From Valencia hispanica (taxonomy: Eukaryota; Chordata; Actinopteri; Cyprinodontiformes; Valenciidae), in the NCBI GenBank assembly GCA_963556495.2, contig OY747707.1, positions 33,657,371 to 33,721,370 of the forward strand: a stretch of DNA of 64,000 nt. The letters are read 5' to 3'. This document shows, one piece after another, positions 47,086-58,123 of the stretch (within the stretch, counting starts at the first letter, position 1; each line of letters begins with the position of its first letter). The position numbers were made by a program, and so were the translations under genes. The notes beneath the pieces are model-generated. The model had not been told where the DNA came from and searched no databases. It was given only the letters and a program-made list of their open reading frames with translations.

Positions 47086-48354
47086 AGTATTTTCCTAGTA
47101 ATTATTTCCCGAATAAAATCAGTTAATGCAAGCTGGCTTCTTTTTTTCTTCTTCTTCTTTAAAATTAAAACATCTACAACACCCTTCAAACAGCCATAGA
47201 CCCCATCTCTTGCCTTCAGGCTGCAACTTCAGTTTACAGTACCACCCACAGAAGAAATATCCAAATGAAAAGTAATTCAATTAGTTATTTTGAATCACTT
47301 TTCAATTCGATCTAGGTAAGTAAATTGTAAGTAAGTAACTTGTGACTGTAACCAGTAACCTAACACACAGTCAGACAGTGAAAGTTTATGCTGAGCTCAG
47401 CAAACTCTCTCCTAATCAGTGTCCTGTTTTAAAAGGAAGCTGATATTTGCCGTTCTGACAAATATTATTTCTCTCATATATGGAGAACATGCTATTACTG
47501 GGGAGTATTAAATATAATTTAAAAAAGAGGGTCATCCTCTCAATCTGCCTCAGAAATTTTACATGTGGCAAAACTGCACACATTGCTTTTAAGAATTAGA
47601 GAACAGCAGAAATGCTTTCTCTTTTGTGGTTGACTGTGGTCACTGCTGCAGATGAACTAGACCTTAAGGTCATGTTTTTACCCTGTTTTATTGCTTATTC
47701 AGCTTTCTCTCTGGGGTATATCAGTGGGAGTATTAGGCACAGCTGCCAGGCCATGAGGAAATATTCACCTCATCCAGCTGCTCTTTCATGTGACTGAACT
47801 CCTTTTAGCAGCAACAATCCGATTCCGTGCAGAATTTGGGTTTTTAGTTGTTTATCAGTATTAAACAACACAAACAACAAAGCTGAGAATTTGGGTCTCT
47901 GTGTGTTTTTTCCCTTTTTTTTGCACGTCAGCTGAGGAAAACCCCAGGGAACTTTATGTAATCTATGTCACGAGGCATATCTGATGTGGCACTGATGATC
48001 AAATTTCTGAAAATGTCTGATTGTTTCATAACCACAAATCAAGATAAAAAAAAAGTTATTATTTTTAAAAAAAGGTGTTATTACCGGTGATTCCTCCTTC
48101 TCTACAAATTTGCATTATATGCTGTTTTTTTCAAATGTTAATTTTGTGTTTTTTCTCAATTTCTTTCTCTTCATAGAAGCTACATCTGGTCTGGTGCTGT
48201 GTTTAGTCGTGACACCTTCCTGAAGAGGAGTATCAGCTGAGATTATGCTGCCAACAATTTAACATTCTCCTTCTCCTGCTATTAACTTTTTTCTTTTCTT
48301 TAAAAGAGTAAGTACACATGGATCAGTGCTTTGGTTTTGTGTGTATGCTCTGTC
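47086..48354. other. Intergenic sequence, no feature recognised
   Basis: No coding or repeat signature was seen. Confidence 0.5.
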
Positions 48355-48772
48355 TTCCCAAGCCCCCAGTCGTTTGTGACAGAGGGCGGCTCAAACCGAG
48401 CCAGGTTCTGCTGGAGGTTTCTTCCTGTCAAGAGTTTTTCTTTCCACTGTTGCTACATGCATGCTCAGTATTAGGGAATGCTGTAAAGTCAATGACAAGA
48501 TACAAGCGATTGTCCACTGTTGCTACATGCTCATTTAGGAAGAGTTAATGCTGCAAGTCAATGACTTCATGCAATCTGCTGAGTTTCCTTAGATAAAAAT
48601 CTTAAGCCAATTTGAATTAAAAAACTGAACCTGACTGACTGATTTGATAACTATAATCAAATGCAATGGATGTATGATTGGATTGACTTTATTTTGTAAA
48701 GTGCCTTAAATCAATATTTGTGAATTGAAGCCATATACTGTACCGGTAAATGAATTGAATTGAGTCAGACAT
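48355..48772 (+). repeat. L2-type LINE 3' tail
   Basis: GAGCCAGGTTCTGCTGGAGG, TTTCTTCCTGTCAAGAG, and the end TTTGTAAAGTGCCTTAAATC with TGAATTGAATTGAG are the familiar 3' end of fish L2 LINEs. Internally, CCACTGTTGCTACATGC and a following block are duplicated (about 48446 and 48516). Confidence 0.65.
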
Positions 48773-49190
48773 AGAATAAACCAACTAATTTCCAAACTAA
48801 ACTACTATTCAGATTGTCTTTTTTGTTTTAGGCATTTTTTTAATTTAGTGTTTTAGTGGGAGAAGTAAAAAAAAAAAAAAAAAGTCCAGTAAAAAATTGA
48901 ATTAAATCACATATTTCCCCGTCGTCATTTACATTCTCTTATTTGTGGTATGTACAGCTTTATGTAGGTCAGTCTACAGATAGAGCCTTGAAAAAATATT
49001 TTATGATTTGCGTTTCACATGTTGTGACCTTACAACCTCAAACTACAATGGTTTCTTTTAGACTTTGTCATATATGGTTGTAAAGGACAAAGAAACGGCT
49101 TTCAGTTTTATTTACAAGTAAAAAGCCTGGCATACAATTACTGTAGATTCAGGCCCATGAGTCAATACTCTAGAACCAGGTTTGCTTCTA

Positions 49191-49977
49191 TTGTGTGTTG
49201 GGATCCATTTTCCACAAATGAACTGAACAGACTGTTGGACGGCAGGAAGCCATTTTACCCAGATGGACTGAGCCGACTGCATTTCCCAGTATTCCTAGCG
49301 GTGACCCCAACACACTCCGATTGGTCCATGGCCACCAATGGTGACATCAACGATCACATCATGGCCAAAGGGCTATAAGAATGGTGGTGGCGGTCGTTTC
49401 AAATTGTTCTCAGCAGAAACTTCTGCTATAGAGAGGAGGTCTCACCGGTGAAGATTCTCTTTTGTTCTGACCCGCTGGACCGGGGAGAACTCTCATTTCA
49501 AAGCTTCGAAGTGCCCACTGCTGTCTGTGCATCCAGCTTGGGTTATTTCTTTATGACGTCCACCTGCAAACCGTCCGGCCTGCAGTTGGGACACACAGTC
49601 CCAAAATCCTGCGCCAAGTTCTAGCTCTCCCTTTTTTGCTCAACTACAAACACTTTTTGCTCCCCTCTTTGTGGACTGGACCTCCCTCAAAGCAACGTAG
49701 GACTGAACAGGTTCATTCAACCTAATCTTGTGTCTGGGCAGATAAATAGGGAAAATAGACTTCTCAGTGATAGATCTCATTCATTGTTGGTTAAAAGTTT
49801 TTTTAGAGCGCTAAACCTGTTGGCTCATTTAGCGTCGCTGCACGCATAAGTTTGTGAGCTGTATTATTTGCTGTGTTTTAAACTGGTTTTCATCCTAAGT
49901 GGATTCCACTCTATTTCTCTCTTTTCCTCGTTCTACTCTCTCTCTCTCTCTGATCACCTGATCGGCAGAGTCAGGCT
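49191..49977 (+). other. Unassigned insert inside the Tc1 relic, LTR-like
   Basis: The block begins near TGTGTGTTGGGATCC and carries a TATA-like GGGCTATAAGAATGG at 49371-49385, a C-rich middle and a CT run at 49936-49952. Its start and promoter-like layout suggest an LTR, but ends and target duplications are not clear because neighbouring Tc1 sequence is also lost. Confidence 0.35.
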
Positions 49978-50035
49978 AGTCATGGTCAGAGATTAGAGGG
50001 GTAGCATCTGTGAACATCAATTTTTCAGTCCTGCC

Positions 50036-50848
50036 TGTCATGTTGGAGTTAAGCTTCTTGACCCACATGCAGAACACCACCGAGACCAGTTGTAAAATTT
50101 ATAAAGTTTTTATTGAAACAAAGATGATGTGATGATGATCGCAGGAGCTGGGAACACTGCACAGTGAAATGGAGAGAAGAACTGCAGGATGAGAAGTCCA
50201 GAGGTGAGTGAGGATCTTGGAGGGAATATATCAGCTTGAATGTACTCAGGTGAGGCTTACTTGGTAGATGGTGGATTGAACACTAGGGGGAGAGAGCTGG
50301 GAGTCCGAGAAGTCTGTGGGAGCTTCCTGCTGAGTTCCTGAAGATGCAGAGATGGAATCTGGGAGCGAGGACTGAGCACAGAGGGCAGGAAGGCAGAGCA
50401 CGAAGATGGAGCATGGATCACGGAGGAACTTGGAACTTGTCAGATGTGGAATGGAGGCCGAGGCTTAGCGAGAAGCTGAGAATTGCTCACAAGGAGACTG
50501 CAGCAAGGAAAACCTTGGAAGGAGCCCAGGGAAGTTTTAGCAGGTTTGTCACAGAAGAAAGCGCAACCAAGAACACTGGAGACTGCACAAAGGACTTGAG
50601 CTATACCAAGATGGTTTAACACTCAGGCACCAAAGATCTGACAGCCAGCTCCTTATATTCTTAGCCAGTGATGAGCTTCAATGAGCTGTACCTGTGGAGG
50701 TGCAGCGAGGTGACTCCGACCCCAGCTTGATGGATAGGTCCTCAGATCCCCCAGGACCTCTGGTGGAAAACTCGAGAAAGGTGGAGAAAAAATGCAGGGA
50801 GCAGACAAAAACAGAACAAACACAGACAAACACCCCAGACTCCTAGCA
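50036..50848 (-). mobile_element. Solo LTR of a Ty3/gypsy-type element
   Basis: The 813-bp sequence starts TGTCATGTTGG and ends CCTAGCA on the + strand, so it has TG...CA ends, and it is flanked by CTGCC on both sides (50031-50035 and 50849-50853). Read on the minus strand it has a TATA-like AATATAAGG near 50655 and an AATAAA at 50114-50109. The part around 50690-50570 is homologous to 53862-54010, which leads into a gypsy gag. The host Tc1 sequence continues directly on either side of the duplication. Confidence 0.88.
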
Positions 50849-51107
50849 CTGCCACAGATTCTCATTTTGATATTAGTCTGTACTTTGACTAGACCATTAA
50901 GACACAGAATTAAGCTGTGATTTAAGCTCCATCCATCTTCCCATCAACTCTGACTTGCTGAAGAAAAGCATCACCACAGCATGATACTGCCACCATGTTT
51001 CAGAGTGGATGCTGTGTGATATGTAGTGAAAGTTTTCCATCACATCGCAGAACATCTTACACAAGTTCACCATGTCACCAGAATGGTTGGTAAGCATAAA
51101 GAGAGCC

Positions 51108-51274
51108 CTGCAATGGACTGACAACCTGTCCAGGGTGTACCACACCTCTCGCCCCGTGACTGCTGGAGATAGGTACCAGCCCCTCCGCAACCCTGCATAG
51201 GATGGATAGTTACAGATAATGGATGGATGGATGGATGGATGGATGGATGGATGGATTGATTGATTGATGGATGA
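51108..51274 (+). mobile_element. SINE/RTE-like repeat, 5'-truncated copy
   Basis: Flanked by the 12-bp duplication ATAAAGAGAGCC (51096-51107 and 51275-51286). Body AATGGACTGACAACCTGTCC and CTGCTGGAGATAGGTACCAG, with a tail of ATGG and ATTG repeats. Confidence 0.9.
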
Positions 51275-51286
51275 ATAAAGAGAGCC

Positions 51287-52020
51287 ACGTATAGTATAGG
51301 ATAGTACAGGATACTCTGTGCTGTTTCAGGGAGATATTCTTTATCCAAAACTAACAATTTTACATTGATACCAGAAAAATCCATGAATTACTGAAAAGCA
51401 AGAAAATTATTAGATCACCATAAAAGGAGGCAAATTCTCTTTTCAGTAAAAATCTTTTCAGAAATCAGAGAAGATGATTATATTCTTGCTTAGCTAATTA
51501 CAAAACTGCTTCTGCGAATTTGTACTGAGCAAGACCTGAACACAACGTGACATTGATGTTGAGGAATCTTAAAGTTAAAAAAAAGGCTGCACAGCTCTAC
51601 TTTTAGATAGAGGAGTGCTTTGACTTTCACATGAAATCTGAACATTTAACTGAATGAGTTGTTGTGTTGCTCATATGTTTAGGAAGAAATTTGGTTAACA
51701 CCTTAGGAAAAGATGCAAGCCTATATAGATACCATGTAGTTATCATTAACCAGGTCTCTAGTTCATCTAATTTTAGTTGTATAAATCATAATATCCTATC
51801 CTGATGTATTTTTCATACACCTTAAGTCTTTATTCTCATCTTACAACCTCACCGATAGTTTTAGATAAATTTACACCCAAGCCTTGCATTATGACAAATG
51901 TCACACATTCTAGTAAGATATTTGTAAAACGAGAAATGAAACTCTGATGCAAAGCAGCGTTGCTAAAAATGTACTTCTGTCCACGTGTCACATGAAAACA
52001 CTCAAAGTATTTTTGATTTA
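51287..52020. other. Intergenic sequence, no feature recognised
   Basis: No coding or repeat signature was seen. Confidence 0.5.
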
Positions 52021-52035
52021 ATAATCAGTAGTACT

Positions 52036-52116
52036 AACTGCTGGAGATAGGCACCAGCGCACCCCCCCACCCCCCTGCATAGGAGGGACGGGTACAAATA
52101 ATGAATGGATGGATGG
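52036..52116 (+). mobile_element. SINE/RTE-like repeat, very short 5'-truncated copy
   Basis: An 81-bp insertion flanked by the exact 15-bp duplication ATAATCAGTAGTACT (52021-52035 and 52117-52131). It starts AACTGCTGGAGATAGGCACC and ends in ATGG repeats. Confidence 0.93.
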
Positions 52117-52131
52117 ATAATCAGTAGTACT

Positions 52132-53861
52132 GGCTCAAAATAGTTTCAATGTAAAGGTCACTTATGTTTGGTTCCTCTTTTTTTATGAAGTCACTTGAGT
52201 GCTCTTCAGTTCAGCTCTTGTTTACATTGTGCTCAAGTGACAGTATGTAGGTGGATTCCACTGTGCTTCTCAAGACTGAATCTCAGGATGTTAAACCAAC
52301 ACAGAGCAGTTTGCAGTTCATTTTATTTTCATCCCTTATTTCTGTTTTTTACAATATAATTCTATTGGGTGCATAAATAAATAAAATGTGTTTGCTTGTA
52401 ATATTTAACCACTATGTTTAAGAATTATTATAAAGTTGCATTCTGTCCTGATGGAGTCTTTCACAGTATCATTTGTGGTTCGGGTTTCTTCTCCTTTATA
52501 ATGTAAAATATATATTTTTAGAAATTCTAAAATATTTAAAACAAAAACAGTATATTCTGGGAGAAAAACGTTTAATCTGATGGTTTTTTGTTAGCTCTCT
52601 TATGTTTTTCTTTGTGAAAATGTTAGAATGATATTCGCACAGGAAAATACAGTCAGATCTCAATAAGTTCCAATGGCATCAAAAAGTTTATTTTAGCTAT
52701 TTCAGTTTCATCTTAAACATTAAAACTCACACATTATTTGATTTTTCCTGTTCATCTTGATGATTGTGGCGTATAAATAATTAAAACCCAAAATTCAGTA
52801 CTAAGAAAGATTAATGCAAAAATATTTAACACTGTCATTTATAAATATTGCCGGGGACATGTCCCTGGCCTATCTGACTAAAATGACACCTATGATTTTT
52901 ATGCAGAAATGTTTGATATAAAGTGTGTTTACTGGTTGGGGCTTCTTTTGCATGATTAGTACATGAATGCAGTGTGGCATGGGTCTCAAACCGGGTCTGA
53001 AAACTTCTTAAGTCACTTTCTACTGCAATTTTGGGATTTATTGAAAAAAATAGTGTCAGAAGAATGTCCACAACTTTAAGTAGCCTACATTAAGGACCTT
53101 ACTTATGGACATTTTGAACACTGGCAGCAGCCGGTGAGATGGCAAAATTGTGAATTTTAGCCACATTTTCAGACTGGTATAGCATCACACACACAAACAC
53201 GCAACCAACAATCAGCCCCCACCCCCGTCTCTGAACTGAGAATTAAAAATTAGAATCTGAATGAAAATATGTTGCATTTAAGAATTATATACCAGTATGT
53301 TCATATGTATGTCTTCAGATTATACAGCAAATGCACTTATTGGTGCATTAATTGTGTGAAATACAAATATAAATACTGCAGTGTCACTTCTGCATAGTGC
53401 TGCAAAGAAGCGCTGGCACTTATTAAAGATCATGCCACTGGCAGCATCTGGATAAGGGGAGCTGAAGTACATTCCCTAAAACAGTCCTATTAGATCTTTG
53501 TGCTGAACTGGGACTGCTGATAGATCAACTGAGCCACTGGAACCGTGCCCCCCCCAGCACATTCTGGCTGTGGCCCGCCGTTTCCCTCTTTGCCTCCACA
53601 TTCTTTTTTATGTCAGGCACGTTGCTTCATCAATGCTGTTTCACTCCCAGCTCTTCCGTTTATTTGTGTCCCCCAAATAATATTTTCCACAGATGATATT
53701 TTTTAAAAGTAGATGTAAAATGCACCTTTTCTGTCAGGCTTATTACATTCTGCTGTAATTTAATTTTTATTTGCTTTAATTTCCTTTTTTTCCGTTGTTG
53801 TTGCTACAAGAAGCAATCGTATAATTCAAACTTTATATTTATTGTTCTTATTTGTTTTTAA
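52132..53861. other. Intergenic sequence, no feature recognised
   Basis: AT-rich, no gene or repeat assigned. Confidence 0.5.
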
Positions 53862-54015
53862 GCTCATCACTGGCTGTCAGATCTTCTGTGCCTGAGTATT
53901 AAACTGTCTGGGTAAAGCTCAAGTCCTCCATGCAAACTCCAGTGTCTCAAGTTGTGCTTTCTCTTCCGAGATCTTCCTATTAATACTTTCCTGTGTTCCT
54001 TTCAAGGTTTTCCTG

Positions 54016-54745
54016 ACTCAGACCAGGCTGTCCCAGCAGGTGCCCTAACAAGGTCAGTTGCTGAACAGCACCCCTAGATTCAGACCCATGACCAGGTCCT
54101 TCAAACTTTAATTGATCAGAAAGAAATAACAATTCAACACCTGGATAACATAACAACAACAACAACAGCAACTGGTTCCGCTTCCCTCAGCTCCTCCTGA
54201 TGGTGCTTCAGCCGCTCATTTAGAAGATTATACCTACCAGGATGTCATTGCACCACCTTCAGAAAAATACTCAGGTGAGGCTGGGCATTGCAGAGGTTTT
54301 CTTCTCCAGTGTTCCATAGCATTTAACGAATCCCCCATCAAAGATTTAATATATACTTAGTTTAATGACCGGAAAGGCTCTCAGATGGGCAGAGCCCATC
54401 CATCCATTATCTGTACCCTTCCATCCTATGCAGTGTTGCGGGGGAGGCTGGTGCCTATCTCAAGCAGTCACGGGGCTAGACGCGGAGTACACCCTGGACA
54501 GGTCGCCAGTCCATCGCATTATGCGTAAACTTAGACAAGGAAAAAGATCTTCTGCACGCTTCTCTATCGACCATGCCGCCGCCTCCAACTGGAACCCGGT
54601 AGCCCTGAAAAGTGTTTTTTCATGCATTAAACGATGGTTTAAAGGATGAACTTGCTCTTTTGGAAAACCAGCTACATTGGATGAATTAATCACCCTGGCA
54701 ACCCGTCCAAGAAAAGAAGCAAAGACAGGTAAACGATTAACCATT
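54016..54745 (+). pseudogene. Gypsy gag remnant, interrupted
   Basis: The N-terminal part reads SDQAVPAGALTRSVAEQHP, a stop, then IQTHDQVLQTLIDQKEITI, matching the start of gypsy Gag proteins of this group. A capsid piece ends LMTGKALRWAE at 54396, where the insertion 54397-54525 follows. Capsid continues after it with LRKLRQGKRSSARFSIDHAA and, after a stop at 54648, KPATLDELITLATRPRKEA. At least three stops break the frame. Its role would have been to form the particle of the element. Confidence 0.72.
54397..54525 (-). mobile_element. SINE/RTE-like repeat inserted in gypsy gag
   Basis: The + strand begins CCATCCATCCATTATCTGTA and contains TGGTGCCTATCTCAAGCAGT and ACACCCTGGACAGGTCGCCA, the complement of the family's 3' part. 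A clear target duplication was not seen. Confidence 0.8.
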
Positions 54746-55004
54746 AGTAAACCAACAACTGTTCCTAGTGTCTCAGTTTCTCCTCCTAGCCAAACTACCA
54801 ACGGACCTGAACCAGTGCAGATTGGTCGAACCAGACTAACCCGGAAGAGAGACAACGTATATCCTGTGGTGCTTCCAATCACTTCGTTGCCACCTGTCCC
54901 CTTCATTCGACTAGCAATAACCCTGAAGTAAAAGAGAGGGTCGCCAATAGAAAGAGGGAGGTTGGCGGAGCACATTACCCTGAAATTGACAACCCGACTA
55001 TCGT

Positions 55005-55720
55005 AACTTTGGTAATGGTCCCCTTTCTCTCAGTGCTTTTGTTTATTCTGGATATGAGCAAAGTTTAATCAATTCCTCCTTTGTATCCCAGTGTAAGATC
55101 CAGGCAGAACCATTAAAGTCTCCCCTCAGAGTTTCGGCATTAGATGGCAGACCCATTCAACAGATCTTTCATCAGACCAAACCCATTAATTTTGATGCAT
55201 CAGGAAACCATCACGAAATATCTCTTTCTACATTTTCGACTCACCGCTTAACCCAATCATTTTGGGTTACGACCGGCTATTTAAACATAACCCACATATC
55301 TATTGGAATTAGTCCCATACTGAGTCTTGGTTTACCTTCTGCCACTCTTCCAGCCTCCAATCCGCTGTCCCCTCCTTTAACCTAAAATCTTAATCATCTC
55401 CACCTGAACATATTGCTATGTCCCACGTTCCTCTTAATACCATGGTCTGAAAATGGTTTTCAGTAAAGAAAAAGCTCTCTCAATACCACCACACCAACCA
55501 TATGACTGCCCGATTGATCTTCTACTTAGAGCCCCATTATCCACCAGCCGTTTATATAGTATCTCCAGATCAGAAACTGAGGCAGTGGAGAAATATATTA
55601 ACAAATCCCTGACTACCGGCATCATTAGACATTTAACCTTGACTCTATGGGCAGGATTGTTTGTTGGAAAGAAAGATGGTTCCCTAAGTCCCTGTATTGA
55701 CTTCCAAGGATTAAATTAGA
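55005..55720 (+). pseudogene. Gypsy pol remnant: protease and start of reverse transcriptase
   Basis: The aspartic protease region is recognisable by LKSPLRVSALDGRPIQQIF. The catalytic D-S/T-G box is YSG at 55044-55052, so the catalytic aspartate is lost. From 55450 the reverse transcriptase start reads VFSKEKALSIPPHQPYDCPI, FVGKKDGSLSPCIDFQGLN and, after a stop at 55720, KLDLCNAYNL with the motif A aspartate at 55804-55806. The rest of pol is missing after about 55835. Confidence 0.78.
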
Positions 55721-55839
55721 TCACAGTGAAAAGTAAGTATTCACTTCTACTTCTCTCCTCTGCTTTTAAACCAGGCCAATGAGCTACCATTTTCACAAAA
55801 TTAGACCTCTGTAATGCCTATAACCTTGAGTAGACATCA

Positions 55840-55889
55840 CCAGCACCTATTGATATGCCGGTGCTGGCAACTGAGGGAACCTCTCAGTT
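55840..55889. repeat. Two adjacent short hairpins
   Basis: CCAGCACC (55840) pairs with GGTGCTGG (55860), and AACTGAG (55869) pairs with CTCAGTT (55883). They sit just past the break point of the gypsy relic. Confidence 0.7.
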
Positions 55890-56289
55890 ACCAATGCTGG
55901 CCTATCAATAATCAGATCAGCTGCTGGCTTCGGAATGGATATAGCCTCAATCTTGGCTCCAATACCATGCCATACGTTTTTAGTAAGCAATCTATGCAAA
56001 GTTTTATAAATGAGAACCCAAATTTGTCTCTGCTAAGGTGTTAAGGAAGCCCAGGTTCAGGGCCATATCTACCATTGAGGACACCGAGGTCTAGACCTCT
56101 GTAATTCACTAATGTGTATTTAATTACAAGAATAATTAAAAGAATGCTTTCAAGCTGTCTGCGTGATTGTCTGTGGTCCACTGTGTTATGGTGGAGGCAT
56201 GAGGGTAACATATTCACCCCTCTTTTTTTCTGCAGTTACAGCCCTTTAGTCCGTTAATATGCTGTAACGTATTTTTTCCAGCTGTCTTT
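55890..56289. other. Intergenic sequence, no feature recognised
   Basis: No signature was seen. Confidence 0.45.
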
Positions 56290-56893
56290 GGCCCTGTCTA
56301 CACAGAAATGAAACCAGGTGTAGCAGCAAAGATATTTCATCGAACAGGTGTCTCATCCACAAGGAGCTGGAGTTTCAGGACACCATAAACGATCATGTTT
56401 GAAACCGGGTCCCAGAGTGGAGAAATCTCACAACGCTGGTTTAGTTGTCTCTGTGATTATGAACTCTCCAGCATTTATTCTGAGTGGATGACGTCGCCGC
56501 CCCATTCCTATATTTAGTGCGCATGTGTTGTGGTCCTAATAAAGCAAATACTGACCTGTTTATGTATCCTAGAATACAATTTGCTGTCCCTCCTCTATCA
56601 CCAGCAGCGTAAAGTTGATCCGGAGAACCACAGACACCATACGCTTTTTAATAAAGCTCTTATTTGGAGCTAGATTTGTCGTTTTTGCCACCGGGTTGAC
56701 TGTGCATGCTCAGTGTTCTCTTCTATGTTTCTCTAGCAGTGTCACAGCAACACCAATGGGCCCGGCATTTATACTGCAACATTTTAGGCCGGTTTGTGTT
56801 GGTTCATGTTTGCAAACATTTTAATTGTTGTGGTGCCATTTTTACAGACTCTGTTTTTGAAACTGCCCGTTTTGTCTCCGTATAGAGCAGGCC
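56290..56893. mobile_element. Possible miniature inverted-repeat transposon
   Basis: The left end GGCCCTGTCTACACAGAAAT and the complement of the right end (GGCCTGCTCTATACGGAGAC) are similar. They recall a fish repeat type whose ends read as GTCTACACGGAAACGAAAC. Target duplications are not clear. Confidence 0.4.
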
Positions 56894-57079
56894 TTTTAAT
56901 GCACCATAAGTGTACACATGTGACAGCATCAGTGGATTGCCGACAAGAGCTGCAGAGCAGAGCAGAGCAGGATGTTCAGCAAACCAACCAGAGCCAGCAA
57001 AATACCCAAAAACGTTGCACAGTTTTTTTCAAACAATGAGCTAAATGAAATCAAATTAATCCTTGCCAAAATATCATGA

Positions 57080-58123
57080 TAAGCTGGTTAACAATAGGCA
57101 AGCTTTGCAGCTTTACAGTTGTGTGGAAGTTTGTTCCAGATTAGAAGATCATAGAAACTGAAAGCTGCTTCTCCGTGTTTGGTTCTAATTTTAGGGATGT
57201 TGAATAGACTGGAATTTGAGGATCTGAGTGGTCTTGGGGGTTGGTGTAGTAACAGTAGATCTTCAACATACTTTGGTGCTAAGCCATTCAATGATTTATA
57301 AACTAATAAAAGTATTTTGAAGTCTATTCTCTGAGCTACAGGGAGCCATTATAAAGACTTTAGAACTGGTGTGATGTGCTCTACTTTCCTGGTTCTAGTG
57401 AGGAACGCGAGCAGCAGGATTCTGGATCAGCTGCAGCTGTCTAATTGACTTTTTAGGCAGACCTGTGAGAACGCTGTTGCAGTAATCAATCAGACTAAAG
57501 ATAAACGCATGGATGTGCTTTTGTAGGTCCTGTTGCAACATTAGTCTTTTAATCCTAGAAATGTTCTTCAGGTGATAGAAGGCTGACATTGTTATTGCTT
57601 TCATGTGACCCTAGAGATTCAGGTCTGCGTCCATAACTACACCTAGATTTCGGGCCTGATCTGTATTTTCTAGCTGTATTAACTGAAGCTGTGTTCTGAC
57701 TATTGATGGTTACTCTTCAGGTCCAAAAGTAATTACTTCTGTTTTGTTTCTGTTCAGCTGGAGAAAGTTATGTCATATCCATTTATTGATTTGCTCGATG
57801 CATTTACTAAGGGTTTCGATGGTTTCAAAGTCACCTGGTGACATCGTAATGTAGAGCTGAGTATCATCTGCATAGTTATGATAGTTAATCTTATGATAGA
57901 GCAAAGTTATATGTTTCTGCTTAGCAGGTGGCGCCTTGTAACTATTCATTTTATTAAAAGTAATAATTATAATTAATACCTTTGAACTACTATTAATATT
58001 GCTGATAACTAAGCCAGCACACTCACTGTCCAACAGTAATTTAAGTTTTTTTAGCCACTGAGGAAGGGTCCAATGGAATGCGAGAGGATGATAACTGACT
58101 TCTGAAAAATTTGTCCCACTCAC
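57080..58123 (-). mobile_element. L2-clade LINE fragment with broken reverse transcriptase
   Basis: The minus strand carries a palm motif HNYADDTQLYITMSP near 57880-57840, the thumb part AFYHLKNISRIKRLM and LTGLPKKSIRQLQLIQNPAA at 57604-57400, and the C-terminal end (MNGLAPKYVEDLLLLH) at 57291-57088. Frameshifts separate them. The catalytic YADD is kept but the enzyme is incomplete on the 5' side. Above about 57940 the homology is lost. Confidence 0.78.

Larger units (their letters stand above)
48985..51107 (-). mobile_element. Decayed Tc1-like transposon interrupted by later insertions
   Basis: Pieces in order on the + strand are: 48985-49190 (terminal repeat, with ACAACCTCAAACTACAATGG and GAGTCAATACTCTAGAACCA), about 49978-50035 (GCATCTGTGAACATCAAT), and 50854-51090 (ACAGATTCTCATTTTGATAT, CTTCCCATCAACTCTGAC, GCATGATACTGCCACCATG). 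All match complements of a Tc1 transposase gene. Between them sit an unassigned LTR-like block and a solo LTR, and at 51108 an RTE/SINE-like insertion follows. Confidence 0.78.
53862..55835 (+). mobile_element. Ty3/gypsy LTR retrotransposon relic
   Basis: It starts in the middle of an LTR (AAGCTCATCACTGGCT at 53862, homologous to the solo LTR at 50036-50848 read on its minus strand). It runs through damaged gag, protease and the beginning of reverse transcriptase, and ends near 55835. No right LTR, RNase H or integrase was found. Stops occur throughout and an RTE/SINE-like repeat interrupts gag. Confidence 0.8.
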
